From assembly GCF_000002595.2 (NCBI RefSeq), contig NC_057019.1, forward strand, positions 3,410,368 through 3,474,367: a stretch of 64,000 nucleotides of DNA, in the 5' to 3' direction. The DNA comes from Chlamydomonas reinhardtii. Its lineage: Eukaryota; Chlorophyta; Chlorophyceae; Chlamydomonadales; Chlamydomonadaceae. The translations under genes and the position numbers were made by a program. Shown piece after piece: positions 32,083 to 45,426 of this stretch. The notes beneath the pieces were generated by a model. It had not been told where the DNA came from. It saw nothing but the letters and a program-made list of their open reading frames with translations, and made no database searches. Numbering within the stretch: the stretch's first letter is position 1; every line of letters starts with the position of its first letter.

Positions 32083-35000
32083 TCAGCGCTTCCTGTTCTG
32101 CAGCCGCGTCCTGTGCGGGCTGGTGGAGCTGCATCGCCTGCTGTGCATCGACGCGTCCTCCTTGCCCACTCGCTGCAGGCTCTGGCTCAGCTGCTTGTAC
32201 CAGTTGGTTCGGACTGGACGTCACGGCCGGCACACCACGTACATCTGCCGTGCTCAGGGTACTGGGCCGGTCCGCCACCCCCGCGGCGAACAGGACGCCC
32301 AAACCGGCCGCACCAACGGGCATCAGCGGTGGCGGCTGCCGTTGGACGGTGTACGCCTCGTATTGGCGGAGCTGTGCGCAACCACAGCAATAGCGTGAGG
32401 CGGAGAATAGTAAGTGGCAAGGCCCTTCCGTAGTAAAGCTTTACTGATGCGGCAAATCCAAATGCCAAGGGTTTAAGGGAATGCGGATGACGCACCTGTG
32501 CAGCGCGGAAGACCGCCAGAAGCGCGTTAAAGTCAGTCCATGTGGCCGCTGCGGGATCCTCCGCAACCGACAGGCTCCTGGCCCCTGCAGCAGGTCCAGC
32601 GGGCCCCAGGCTGGCGCCGAGCTGGAGCAGCTCCAACGTGGGGACGGCCTGCGGGAATGAAATACTCCATCCTGAGCTCCAAACTTTATACGCGTAGTCA
32701 GAAGCGCCTGCATCCCTTTCACAAGGCAACTATGGACCCGCGACACGCAAACCATCAGTTGCTTATATTGTGACCCATCTGCGACGCCGTCCCCCCTTTT
32801 GCGCGCTGCGGGTTGTTGCTGGGTCTTAAGCTACTTGGAAATAGAATCAACTAAAACACCCCCCAGTAGTGCCCCCCTTGAGGAAAATGGGAGAGCAGCA
32901 GCCTTCGGAGGGTCGACGCGCTGGAGCTGACCGCTGCGGGACTCTACAGTCATCTGTAACGACGCGCCTGCTGCACCAATGTGCCTGGCTACAACTCCGC
33001 TTCTCCCTAATTAATCATACATGCAACCCCGGTTTAGTTTGGGCTGGTATTTGCACCCCCCCCCCCTAGCCCCCTATGCCCCATGCATCTGTGTCCGCGT
33101 GGTACTATGTCGTGGTACTATGTATAGATTTAGGTATGGCCAGCAAAAAGGGACGCCGCAGCGAGCTCTGGCGCTATTCATCGGTACGCGCACCCTACAC
33201 CCGCTGTCTACTTCGCTACACTTCCATGTACCTATCTTTGCACACACACACACCCCAAGCATCCCCTTGCAGCCATGCGACCTGCCTGCAAACGGGTGTT
33301 GAGCATGCGGAAGGCGTTGCACTGCGGGAGCAGCATCAGCAGCCCATACAGCGCCCGCAGCAGCGAGGGGTGCTTGCGCGGCTCCAGCAGCTGCAGGCGC
33401 AGGAACGTGAAGCAGGGCGTCTCCAGCAGCGCCACCAGCCGGTCCACCTACACGTGGTGACAACAACGAAGAAGAAGACCGTGTGCGTCAAGTGCGCCAA
33501 ATGCGGGAGCCATATTTGGACGTGAACCAGGAGGGGCGTGCAGATGGGAGGATTGGCAGGTATGGACTAGCGTGGCATCGCAAACAGGGCGTTCCTAGTT
33601 TAAACCCTTGCATGCAGTCATTGCAAAGCGGTCTCCAAACCTCCTGGTTCGCTACTTGGCCTGCGCGCGATCCCTGTTGCCGTACCTGCACTAGCAGCTC
33701 CGCACCGAAGGGCAGGTCAGCGAAGGCGTGCACAATATCCACCGCGTGGTCATAAGCCTGGGCCACGAAGCAAAGGCTCAGCAGCGCGCCTGCGCAGGCA
33801 ACCAGCAGCAGGTGAGCATTACGGTACCAAGAGGACGCACTGGGACAAGCGGCCAGAAGCATGAGAAGCAGCGAGGAAGAATTACTAGGAAGGCGGGCTG
33901 CCAACAAAGGCACCAATGCCGCCCCGGCCTGCATTGTAAATTGCTTTTACTGTCTCCGTACCTGCGCTGTAGCACCAGGACGGGTACAGCACGCTGAAGA
34001 GCCTTGCCCCCGCGGGATCCTTCGCCGCTCGCCGCAACTGGTCCCGGAGCTCCGCCAACTGCACGTTGCAGTACATGAGTCAAACGTTGGCCAACGACAC
34101 CGGTGCCAGGCATAAGGCATCTGAGGCTGCCAGTGATCATACCAAGCCACTTTATTGACAGCAAGCGCGACGGCAGTCTGAGATCTCACCTCAGGCCCAG
34201 TCAGCAGGATGAGGTTTAGAACCTGCGGCAAAACAGGTTGCCAGGTACAAGCCGCGCTGGGCAGGTCCACTTCTTCAAGGCTGGTCAGGGTTCGAGTGTG
34301 AGATCTTTCACTGGAACTGCCCCGCCAACCTACTTGCACCCTTGCGCCGGCCAGCACACCGTGCAATGCGCATGCAGCGCCCAGCCCCAGCCCTTGCCCG
34401 TGCCCCAGCCCCAGCCCCAGCCCCAGCCCCAGCCCCAGCCCATGGCCCCCAGCTCCAAGCTAAACCCACCGACACCATGGTGGCCGCGAAGCCCATGTCC
34501 GCGTCACGCTGCAGGATGGCGCCCAGCTCCGTGAGCACCGCCGCCGCGCCCAGGTGGCTGCATAGCCGCCTCAGCAGGCTGGAGCCACTGCGCTGCAGCA
34601 GCGCGAAGCCTGCCTCGCCGCGGAACCGGTCCAACAGGGCCACCAGCACCGGCCTGCGCGCGTGGGCGTGCCGGCGAGGGTGGAGGTTGGAGTGCATGTA
34701 AGACGGCGGTAGTCGGATAACATGTACCGGTACATGTTATCCGAGGCGCAGAGCCTTAAACTAGCAGCTCCCAATGCACGGCACAGGGGGATGCGCCCCG
34801 GGTGATGAGCGGGGTGATTGAAATGATGGGCCAGGGGCGCGGGTGTTGTTGGGCATCAGTAGGTAAAGCGGGACAACAGGGTTGACGTTGCTGGTGTCTA
34901 TCTCTTTTGGTCCGAATGGGGCTAGTGGCGAGTCATATTGCCATATGTGCCGGTGTACGATCGACTCAGACCAAAAGACGCGGAGCATGCCACGTGCCTC

Positions 35001-38000
35001 CTCCATGTTGAGGTGGGACGGGATACGAGCACACATGGAACCCAAGTGCGGCGCCCGACCCCACTCACGAGAACTGGCCGGGGCATTCCGCCAACGCCGC
35101 CAGCACACCCAACGCCGAGGTGACCACGGCGTCGCTGGGTGCCGACAAGGAATCCAGCAGTGGCGGCAGCAGGCGGCCCACCTGCAGGGCACAGTGGATG
35201 GGCAACAAGCGCCAGACGGCCAGTAAGGAACGAACCATACAAGGCCATCCTGAAGTGCGGACGTTGCAAATCGACACGCGTCTGGTAACCTGCATGCCGA
35301 AGGAAGGCAATCGTCCCTTCCATGTACCGGTATATGCCGATCTGCTCTTCAGGACTGCTATCTCACCCATTCCGGCAATCACAACACAAGCACACCATGT
35401 ACCATACCTAACCGGTTACCATCATGCACTTCAGAAGTCTTCCGCCTCGTCCCCCCTTCCCCACCTGCTCCAGTACCAGGTCCTGCGCCCGCGCAAGCAG
35501 GAAATGGAGCCAGCGCAGAGCCTCCAGCCTGTGAAAGCGTGGGGACGTCCCGGCATAAATCGTGAACGGCTGGAGCGGGCGGAGAGGGTGCAAGCACGGT
35601 AGTAGGCAAATTGCACTGACCGCCTGACAGGTACGGTGGTACAGCGGGAAGAGCACAAACGACGCGGTGAGTTCCAGACAGAACTAGAGGAGACTGAAAA
35701 ATGGGAAGCTAATTAAAACAATGAGATGAGGGGGGCTCGTGCGGATGACTGTTGCGGTGGTAAAGGGCGAGCAGCCATGCAGCGGATGCGGGAGCAGATG
35801 TGAGAAGGCGAACAGGCAGGGCTGGCGGGGCAGTGAAGCAGTGCGTATGCATGACACAGCCAGGCTGGCAGGCTCACTGCCCAGGGCCACGCCCAATCTA
35901 CACACATGCAACCGCACGCGTGCAAGCGGCACGCACCGTGTGGCCTCCATCTCGCTGCGCATTTCCAGGATGACGGTCCCCAGGATGGCCGCCATGTCAA
36001 TGGAGCTGATAATGCCGTGAGGCGCGCCGGCGGCACCATATCCAGCACCCGCACCTGCAGCCCCTGCCGCCGATTCGGGATGCCCGTCGTCATCGCACAT
36101 GCCCACCTGGAGGAAACCGCCCGGGGCGCACGCCGTGGGAGCACACCGGCACACATCTTAGCATCATACATACAGATTGCAGGTTCGATGTCAATGACGC
36201 ACATATGGTCTAGCACCATGCCACCATAAGAACACATACTTCAGGCTGCAGCTGTGCCTGCAGATCAAGCCGATGTACCTCCTTCCAGCAGACATAGTTA
36301 TGTCCACGCATTTGCTAGGCATCCTCGGCAGCCTACGGCCCATCAGAGCCGACGTGCACCCGGTCGAGACACGCGCACCTCGAGCCGCAGCAGCGCAGCG
36401 TTGGCCTCCTGGCACTCCCGCTGAATGTCGGGGTTGTGGCTGGAGATGTTGTACAGCACCACGCCCAGGATGGCGGGCACGTGGCCATGAATGCGGCGCG
36501 GCGCCAGCTCCACGAAGGAGCGCAGCCAGTGGATGGCCGTGAGGCGCGTCAGCTCGTCCGGGCTGCCGGCGCGGTCCACCAGTGTGGTGGTGAGGCGGCT
36601 GAAGAAGTCGGGCGCCAGCTCCGAGGGCGGCGTGGCGCGGATCTCGGACAGAAAGTCCTGGTCGCGCAGAGATAGCAATCAGGGAGGGAGAAGCGGGGGT
36701 GAAGGTTGGCATTGTGACAGCCGGCAATGTTTCGCGCTCATGACCCCGCTCCGGCCACGCTCTGCTGCGAGGCCCAGGCGGCAGACTTCATCGGCCCTTG
36801 CCACGTCATGCCCTCACGCCCCCGCCCCCCAGTGAGTCGGCTAGTCGGGTGACGTTATGCATGCGGCGCGTCCTGCTACAAGCATGGTCGACTGTCCACT
36901 GAGACCACCTGCCACTTTATCGGGATACAAGCCGCCAGGCTGCGCTCCCGCAGTACACGTAGACCAGGGCTTGGGCCGGGTCGGGCCGCTGTCCCTGGGA
37001 CCATTACCATTTCCCACCCTCCTCCCACTCATGCCCCGTTGTGTTCTTTTCCTCTGGCTCCCTGGCTGGCGCACCTTGAGGCAGTTGGCGGCTTGCGTGC
37101 GCACCTCCCGCACCGGCTCCGCCAGCATGGACAGCAGCCCATCCAGCAGCGCGGGCAGGTGGCGCAGCATGCGCACATGCGGCAGGCTGTCCAGCACCAC
37201 CACCCAGCTGAGCAGGAATTGGCGCTTGTGCGGGTTGGTGACGCGCAGGTAATCGCGCAGCTTGGGAATGAAGGCGCCAACGTCCCAGTGCGTACAGTCG
37301 GCGGCGATGTCCTTGATCAGCGCGTCCAGGAACTGCACCGCGTTCTGCACGTTGGCCTCGCTGTCCGCGCACAACCTACAGGGCCGAGGCCGGGCGAGGA
37401 GGCGGAAGGAAGGGCGGGAAGGAGGCGGTGTGGATAGGTAGATATTGCAGGTGTGGTGTTCAAGCACCCAGAGGGGGGAGACATTTGAGGGAGAGGGTCG
37501 CGAGGTGTGCGGGAGTGCACCAAGCTGGGTGACCACATCGGCACTAGACCTGTGGGGCTGGATATGACCAGACGGCAATCAGGCTGATTCTCGCGCCCTC
37601 GCTGGTCATCCCCTGCCATCCCTCCACCCCGACCGCCCCCCGGCCGACCTGAACATGGCGTCGAACACCTCATTGAAGAACAGGATGAATGTGCCGCGAG
37701 CCACCTGCAAGGCGACGCATGCAAGCAGCACGGCTTGGGACTCCAGGCGCCAATGCTAGGATGCTGCTTCGCGTGACGCCTGGAATCAGGGTAGGCCAAA
37801 CCGCCAGAGGCGCACAACCACCTTCGGGCCCTGCCCATGCCCAGGGCTCAACTGCAGACCCCTCCGCGGCCGTTTCCCATCCACCTTGGCGATGTTGTAC
37901 AGCGCCTCACAGGCGTAGTAGCGCACGCGCGCGTCCTGGTCTGTGAAAGACGCCAGCACGGGCGGCACGATCTGCCTCAGGTGCACCTCTGTGGGGTCCC

Positions 38001-38974
38001 CCAGGCCCACCGCACTGGCCGCCAGGCACAGGAGGGCGCCCTGCAGTAGCAACAGTCAAACACATGAGACATATGGTGACTGCCATCCTGGGTAGTGTAT
38101 GGGTATGGCAGTCGAGACGGTGCACATCGTTGACGCCTTCAGAGGCAACCAGCATGCATGCACCCAAGGGATCAGCAGCGCGTGCTGCCTTCCCAGAAGG
38201 AGTGGACGCTTTTCTGTTGCGCAGGCCGTCGGGCTAGCCATGCCCTTCCGCCCCTGCACACGCCACCAGCAAGGCGGAGCAGCGAGCCCCAGTAGCGCCT
38301 TGGCAGAACAAAGCACGCACCTTGCGGTGGTTGGCCTGACTTGAAAATGCATAGTCGCTGATGAGCTTGTCAACTGTGGCAGAGAGGGAAGTGACCGACA
38401 GGTGCAGGGCAAGGTCAAACCAGCCTGAACGGTACATCCAGTGGGTCTGCCGGTCGCCAAACCCGACACCCAAGGTCTCTGAGCGGCAAAGCGAGACCAA
38501 AGACGCGAGACGCTGCCTGAAGTTGTGCGGCTGCTACAGTGGCGCCGTCGCCAACCCCAAGCAACCAGGGGACTGGATATGGTGCCAAACTGCAGTACAT
38601 GTCTAGTCCCGCAGGCAAAGCTCTAACGGAACATGGCTCGATCCCAGGCTCTCGTGCTGCGTGCTCCTAACCGGTCCATCCCCCATCGCTCCAAAGGCAA
38701 ACTGCGCCCAGTGCGTGCCGTGTGACGCCGACGACGTCCCGACAGGCACCATCAACCGCCCCCATCAGCAAGTCCTATAAATCCACGTGTCGACGTTGCC
38801 TTTCGCTTGCTAACGTCACTCGCCTGTCAGCCGAATGCGGTGTTGATCGTTCTGTGCCGCGAGCCGCTTGATGAGTTGCTCCACTTCCAGCGCCGCAACC
38901 TTTCGCTTTTCATAAAGCTTATCTCCAATCTGCCGGAGCACAGCAGCTGGCAAGAGTTCGTCCGTGACTCCCAT
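32083..38974 (-). CDS. VAC14: VAC14, scaffold of the PIKfyve/Fab1 complex
   Basis: Sixteen exons join in phase to about 725 residues (human 782): 38974-38824, 38373-38321, 38040-37885, 37704-37649, 37375-37075, 36657-36379, 36106-35937, 35528-35465, 35181-35069, 34653-34476, 34222-34190, 34058-33962, 33789-33686, 33447-33286, 32648-32496, 32190-32083. The N-terminus has [20 protein letters not shown] and [16 protein letters not shown]; the C-terminus has [25 protein letters not shown] and [19 protein letters not shown], all diagnostic. Known family role: a HEAT-repeat scaffold joining Fab1/PIKfyve and Fig4 on endosomal or vacuolar membranes to control PI(3,5)P2. The first and fourteenth introns seem to use GC donors. 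The last exon is least certain; an alternative frame would end near 31964. Confidence 0.92.
34394..34442 (-). repeat. intronic (GGGGCT)n in VAC14
   Basis: Seven or so CCCCAG units on the plus strand give GGGGCTGGGG repeats in the VAC14 pre-mRNA, within the intron between exons 10 and 11. The sequence can form a G-quadruplex. Confidence 0.8.
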
Positions 38975-39591
38975 TGTGCGCAGCTGTCACCTCCGAGCTG
39001 CTAGACTGCACGTATTTATATTCGAGTACCTATTTCATTCTTTGTTGCACCTGCACGGCGTCCTTCTTGCTGATTTCCAGACTTCAGACTAGCCAACACC
39101 CCTTCCTGAGGACCGAGAGCGGACCTATGGTATACGTGTCTGCGGGAGGGTTGAAATGAGAATGTGTGTTTTGTGATTTTGTGCAGGTTGTGGAAACGCA
39201 TGGGACAGTATGGTTTGACACCCCGCCCACGCCATACCCCCAGTTGCCCCCAGATCGGCGACTCCTCTTTTTCCTCCAACCCTGCGCCCTGAGTCCTGAC
39301 CAAATACAGCCGTCACCATGGCTTCGTTGCACCGCCTACCTCTGCCCTCGCTGCCGCACAATCACAGCCTAGCAAGCACACCACCCCAAATCAGCCCCTC
39401 CTGATAGGCCCATCAAACCCCCTCGTCAAGCGTCGCGTGCCTGCTCCATCCCATCAAATCACCGTTTCACCAGAATAGCGCTCGCTCGTATCACACACGT
39501 CATGACTATGAGGCATATTAGGTGTCACCCCCTTTTTCAGGGTGGACGCAGGCAGCCTCCTGCTACGATTGCGGACCAGGGCCGTGAAGTG
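38975..39591. other. VAC14 upstream / SPOUT1 downstream spacer
   Basis: 617 bp between two minus-strand genes; it must hold the SPOUT1 3' UTR and the VAC14 promoter. No further gene seen. Confidence 0.6.
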
Positions 39592-41877
39592 CTACTGCTT
39601 TCCGTACTTGAGTAGCGGCATGATGAGGTAGGATAGCGCCACCGGGATGGCGTCCTCGGTGCGAATGCGCAGTGTGCCAAGGTGTGGCGTGGTGTTGAGG
39701 TACAGGTTGAACACGTCCTGCACAGTGAAGGGAACATGGTACATTCTTGGTTGGGCGGCCGTGTCCAGTCCCTTCCGCACACGCGCATGACCATGGCATG
39801 TGCTTTGGACGGTGTCCGCGCCCCGTCATGGCTAGCAGGTTTGCTCACAGGACTCAGCCCTTGATTTCGAAGCCCTCACAGCGCTCACAAGCTGGCCAGC
39901 GCCCACACCTGCGGCGTCTTGTGCTCCCAGTCCGGCACCCGGTTGACCATCTGGTCCAGGTCCTGCTGCGGCACCGCCTGGCCCGGCACCGCCTTGGGCT
40001 TGGCCTTGGCGCCGCCCTCCGCCACCGCCGCTGCCGCGGCCACCGGGCTGCCGCCGCCAAAGACCATTAGCGCGTGTTTGAAGCGCGGCATCACGAGCGA
40101 CCCCGGGTCCGTGTCGGCGCCGGCTGGGCTGCTGCCTGCGTCATGAAAGAAGGGTAGGGAGAACGACAGCATGTAGCTGAAGCGGCTGAGCGAGTACAAT
40201 ACACGACTTGTCCCTTCAAGCCCCAGGTCGGACACATCGCTTAACCGACATGAATAAAGGTGGCGCGTGACAACCACACCCCTCTCACCGATAGTCAGGT
40301 CGTAGCTGCCGGTCTTGCTCACGGCAGCGTCCTTGAACACGCGCTGTAGGCCCAGTGCAATGCGCACGGTGTAGCCCCAGTACAACCCCAGCCGCTCACG
40401 GGGCTCCGAGGGCGGCACCACCTGGCATAGTCCCAGACGACACAATGCAGTAAGGACGGAAATCAACACCACAGTGCTGCGCCTTACAGCGCACTAACAA
40501 CCAGCAAGCTGCCATCTCCGTGTGTGCCTTCTCCTTCCACTGCACCCCTTCATGGTGTGATTCACAAACATACACCACAAGCGCACGTGCTCTCTCACCG
40601 TGCCTACGATCATGGTCTCCGAGTAGGCCGCGAAGAAGCGTGTGACCGGCTCCATGTCGCCCAGGTGCACCGTCACACGTGCCCCCTGCAGTGCAGCGCG
40701 GCGCAATGCAAGGCAGTAAGATGCCGGGCAAGATGCGTAGGATGTGGGTAGTGTAGTGCTCGTTGAATTGATAGACACGTAACTCGCGCCCGTACGTCAC
40801 CCAGCACCACCGTCTACTGCCCCCAGCACCACCAGCACTACCCCACCAACATACCGTAACTACCGCGCCGCAAGCGCCCACCAAACGCACCCAGCACGCA
40901 CCTGCTGCAGGCTGTGCTCCAGGTACACCATGCGGTCCAGCCCCACGTCCACATAGCTGCCCGTGCCCGCCTCCGCCTTGAGCACCACGCCCTCGCGGTA
41001 CGGCATCCACACGGCGCTCGGCCGCGCGTGGTGCGGCGGCGACAGCACCGGAAGCGATGCCGCCAACCGTAGCTCCGGATGCTGGCGAGCGTTGGCGGAT
41101 GGTCAGTTGCAGCAAACAGTAAGCAGGCGCACGTTTGGCTGGACGTTCTCAGCTACGTGTCCCGTACCACCTCTTACCGTGCTCCCTCCAGCTGCTGCCC
41201 TCGCTCACACTGCAGACCAACCGTGCATTACCCTAGGCATCCCATATCCCCGCAATGCCTGCGCCCCTGCCGCTGCCCCGCTCGTCCCAGTCGGCTACCC
41301 TTGCCTGTTGCAACACCTCCTCTGGGTACATGTTCGGCCGCAGGTGGGGCGGCGTGTCCAGGTACTGAAGTATACGCGCCAGCAGCGCAGTGCCGGGCGT
41401 CACACTGGCCGCGGACAGCGGCTGGCCGGGCTGGAAGGTGGTCGCCGCCAGCGAGTCGTCATAAACCACCACCTCATCCACCTAGATTCAGAGCAGGTGT
41501 GCGAGGTTTGGTAATGGGCGGTCGAGCAATGGAGCTGGGCACAGTCTGCCACCTGCAGCACAGCCCGAAAGCGTGCCACACCCGTTTGCAAGCCCACCTG
41601 CAGCGGCCGCCCTTACCTGGAAGTTTGCTGCTGCCCTGTGAATCTGACCAGCGGTAGCTACCGCAAACTCTACAGAGGACGGTGCATCCAGCAGGGTGCC
41701 CGGGAGCCCCACGCTGAGGGTCCACTTGCGACCGGTGGTCTCGACAGAGGGGTCCGAAGCCTCCCCCGCAGCCCCGCCCACATCCGTCGCTCCCTCCACG
41801 CGAGCCTTCTTGTGCTTCTTATCTTTCTTATCTTTATTATCCGTATCCACGCGAGCCTTCTTGTCTTTCTTGTCCAT
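39592..41877 (-). CDS. SPOUT1: SPOUT1/C9orf114-like RNA methyltransferase
   Basis: Seven exons in phase give 396 residues: 41877-41617, 41481-41305, 41081-40902, 40685-40599, 40421-40289, 40135-39909, 39717-39592. The N-terminus is lysine/aspartate-rich (MDKKDKKARVDTDNKDKKDK), probably nuclear. The catalytic part has TLSVGLPGTLLD, DEVVVYDDS, LARILQYLDTPPHLR, YREGVV, GLYWGYTVRIA, LPNF-like MPRFKHALMVFGG, LYLNTTPHLGTLRIRTEDAI, following the human protein along its length. Family knowledge: a SPOUT-fold (trefoil knot) putative methyltransferase acting on RNA; the human protein has also been linked to spindle or centromere function as CENP-32. The intron after exon 2 appears to have a GC donor. 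Confidence 0.92.
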
Positions 41878-42999
41878 ATCGCTTGTGTACTTGTGTGCGC
41901 AGGCTCAGTTTGTCGGCGGGGGCGACGCGAAGCCCTATAGCTTACGTATGAATTGTGCTATCTTTCAAAAGTGCACCAAGCGATAAGCGCCAATCCCTAC
42001 GCCCAGGTCCAAGCAGGTGGCACTGGTGAAGGGAAATTTAGCGAACTTCCCAGTTCATTAGCTCGTTCATGGCTTATTTTTGCACGACATGCAGAATGTG
42101 TGCATGAGGCAGCTAAGAGGGTGAAATCTGAACCGGGTTGGTTTGCACATTGGCAGCACGCCGCGGCAACCCCGCCCTGCCGGGCCCCGCCCGCCCCAAC
42201 CACCGCCCTTCCTTCCCGGCGAACGGCTGGATATTCAATCATAGAGACTCCGGCAACTCTCTCCATGCGAGGTGGCCTCTTACAACTTATATAATGCGCA
42301 CGTCCAAGGCGCAACACTGCAACAGCAGGCACGCGTCCCTGTCGCCGACTCGCCGTGGCAGTAGGTGGCGGGAGCTGTTCTAGCTGGCGGGTGCCTTGGG
42401 GTGCCCCGTATCCAAAGCTAATTTGTAGACCATAGCAGACGAATCAACAAGGAGGTGGCTGCCTTATGGCAGGAAAAGGGCTGATCCCGGGGCCACCTTG
42501 ACGCGGGCGCCTACTAAGCACACGCCTCTATGTTGGGGGCCTTTGGCATCCCCGCAAATCCGGACATGGCCGGTTGGGTGGGGTGCACAGTCCGTGCTAA
42601 CCCGCAGCTAACAAATTAGTCACGTCACTCGCCGCCAATCACCACGTGCACCCTCAGCCCCACGCCCTGCTAGCGCCGTTCAGGCTCTCAGCCCGGCCCC
42701 GCCGCCGGCGGCGGCCATGGCGGCCGCTGCAGCTTGGTCGGCCGCTCGAATCAAAAATGCTCCTTCATCCACGCAACCCCAAATTACTTCATGGTAAAAC
42801 GGTACGCACGCATCAGCAAGTAAACCGCCGGTACTCAGAAAATTGCCCATCGGCTCTGGGTAGCTTTCTTGTATGTCTGGCCTCGCATCTCAGGGCAAGC
42901 CGTATGATAGTCAGCCCGCAGGTGTCCACTTGCTGCGCTTCCATGTTCCTGGTTCTGCTCCCTGCCACCTCTGTCGCGGATGTTGCGCGCGTGAGCGCA
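41878..42999. other. intergenic, nothing recognised
   Basis: 1.1 kb between SPOUT1 and the GST gene, both on the minus strand. It should contain the SPOUT1 promoter and GST 3' UTR. ORFs here show no bias or motifs. Confidence 0.6.
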
Positions 43000-44660
43000 T
43001 TACGCGTCCGGCTTGAAGGCAGCACGGAAGCCCTCGCTGTTCTTGTCGTAGAACGCCTGCAGTTAACCGCCACCGAAACAAAGGATGTGAGCCGGTGAGG
43101 GGCGATGGCAGACACACACAGGCAAGGGTGCCGACAGCAACCCTCTTGCCGGCAGTGGCATGCCCTTTGTCGCGCAAAGTGCACAACCCAACATGGAGCC
43201 GGGCTCACCTTGACGCCTGGCTCCGTTGCAATTCTGCTGCGGAAGGCCTTGAGCGCGGGGTAGTTCTTGAACAGGTCCTTGGGGATACCGTCTAGCTGGC
43301 CGCAGATCACTGCATGCAGCAGGCGGGTGCAGAGGGGCGGCGGAAGGGGCGCGGCGGAATCGGAGGTATGGGGCAGTTGCAGAAGGATGGTAGGGCTGGG
43401 ACAGCAGCAGCTGCTCCTAGCGCTGGGCGCCGCACAGGTTGGTGACCAGTCGGCAATTGCCGACTGGTCATGAGGCACCGCAGTGTTGGCAGGCACGGAC
43501 AAGGACAAGGGGTGTACTGGTGTGAGCACTTACTGGTGGAGAATGACACAAACAGGGCCAGATCCGCGTACGACAGCTTCGCGCCCGCCAGGTACTTGTC
43601 GCCAATAGAGGCCTGCGACAGCGCATGCAGCTTCAGTTTGTGATGTACATGTTGCAAGGGCGTAAGTTCGCGACAGAATCTTGTTACCTAGCTGTGTTGT
43701 GATAATGGGTTGTGTCTGCATTCTGTGGAACAGCACTCGAACCGCATCGCTGCTTCAGTGCTGCTGTGCGCTGCAATCCATCGATGCATGCAGGCCATCC
43801 AGCTCTCAGCCTTGCGTTGTAACTCGCTACCCACCACAAGCTTCTCCAGCAACTTCAGCTTCTCGCCGCCCTTGCCCGCCAGCATGTCCTGGCGCGCCTT
43901 TATCTTCTCCTCGAGCGGCAGGCTGTAGCTGGACGAGAACAGCTGCGGGCAGGCAGGGCGGGTCGCAGCGAGACGAACGTATTCGCTTAACGTGGGCATG
44001 GGATGGGATGGACACATGCTAAGATACAAATGCGCCCCTCTTACGTCGGTAAAGTCATTCAGCAGGAATACGGCCTGGTCTGCAAACGCCGCCTGGATGG
44101 GGTCCTCCGGGTACAGACCTGCCAGCTTCGCAGTGTAGCGGTCTGCATGAGAAGGAGAGCAATGGAGTCATTGGAGGGCCTCGGGATGACAGAGGGGTCT
44201 CAGTTCCATAGATACACACGCACACATACACACTCTCACCAATGGCACCCGACTGTGCGAGCATCTTGCCATCTGGGAACTCCAGTACCGGCACTACGGG
44301 AGGGGTGACATCAGAGGAACTGGAGTAAGCGGATAGTTTCGGCAACGGGCCCTAGTCGCACCGCGCACCTTGGCCGAATGGAAACTTGGGCTTGGCCTCG
44401 CCAAATGTGGCCCCCGTGTAGATTACATCCTGTAAAGCGTGCAGGCGGGGACTGAGCACCGGTGCCCATGGCGATCCCAAGACGAACAAAGCGTTGACGA
44501 ACCTCGTAAGGGATGTTTCCAATGGATAAGCAAAGTCGCGCAACCTCCGCACGGCCCGGAACTGCATGACAAGAATCGGGGGCGAAAATTAGGCATGCGC
44601 TGCAACGTTGCCCCTTTGAACTCGAAGCTTGCCTGGGAAATAGTGGATTTTGAGCGACAT
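43000..44660 (-). CDS. glutathione S-transferase, sigma-like
   Basis: Nine exons join in phase to 213 residues: 44660-44633, 44561-44503, 44429-44369, 44293-44240, 44142-44045, 43942-43838, 43612-43534, 43309-43209, 43056-43000. It starts MSLKIHYFPVPGRAEVARLC, with Tyr7 in the usual catalytic place, followed by the thioredoxin-fold glutathione site FGQVPVLEFPDGKMLAQSGA. The helical domain includes DKYLAGAKLSYADLALF and ends KAFYDKNSEGF. Length and motifs fit the sigma (prostaglandin-synthase-like) GST class, cytosolic, conjugating glutathione to electrophiles or peroxides. Exon 1 is only 28 nt and its donor reads CCAG|GCAAGC, a GC-AG intron needed to make the N-terminus. The end of exon 6 is chosen by phase. 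Confidence 0.9.
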
Positions 44661-45426
44661 TTATGTGCCTGTTGGTGATGAAAAATTTTACAGGATGTGA
44701 GGAAGGAGGAAGGAGCTCGGATGCAGGCACGCTGCGTGTGTTTCGGCCCATGCATTCTCCCGATGCCAAGGCCCCTGACCCAATTCGGATGGTGGTGTGT
44801 GACGATAAGACACCCAAGATTGTTTTAGTCGGATACGTCAACCTAGCTTACAGGGGCAGCAACCAGTCGTTCAGGATACTTGGCAACTCCTGTCGCTCAC
44901 CCCGGACTCGACCCTGGCTATCATCCGGGCGTGTTTGAAGCCCTGGCTTGTCCGCGGCTGTCATCCCACATGTAACCCTATTCGCTATCATAGCGGACAC
45001 CACGGATCACCAGCAGCCTCGGACCCCGTACCAACTTCGCGGCTCCACGAGAGTGCACGTGCCCCACAGCGGGTCTTTCGCAGCTTTTGCAAGCGTCTTG
45101 AAACCGGAACATGCAATGACGAGGAGGTAACGTGCTTGTGCCACATGACCTTCACCTCCGTCCTCACACGTTGTCTACCAGCGACCGTTGCGACCCTCAT
45201 GAGAATGCGCGATGCACCCCACCTCCATGCGACCCAACCAACGCCCTGGCAGCCCAGGTGTCCTCTCGTGTCGCCTCCATGTGCGCTGTAACGCACTTGG
45301 CACTCGCCAACACCTCAGCCATCCATGGGCCTTGCCACCAAAATGCAGGAAAGGCGCCACATGCCTCACAGATGTGTGCCATCAATTCCACCCTGTCGAA
45401 ATCATTAGCAATGGCAGCGCCACCAG
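44661..45426. other. intergenic, nothing recognised
   Basis: 766 bp between the GST start and the DNAJC8 end; promoter of the former and 3' UTR of the latter are expected. No gene seen. Confidence 0.6.

Noticed and set aside
31964-32323. Alternative VAC14 last exon in another frame
   Set aside because: It is longer and Q/A-rich, but its acceptor does not fit the phase of the preceding exon as well as the 32190-32083 exon does.
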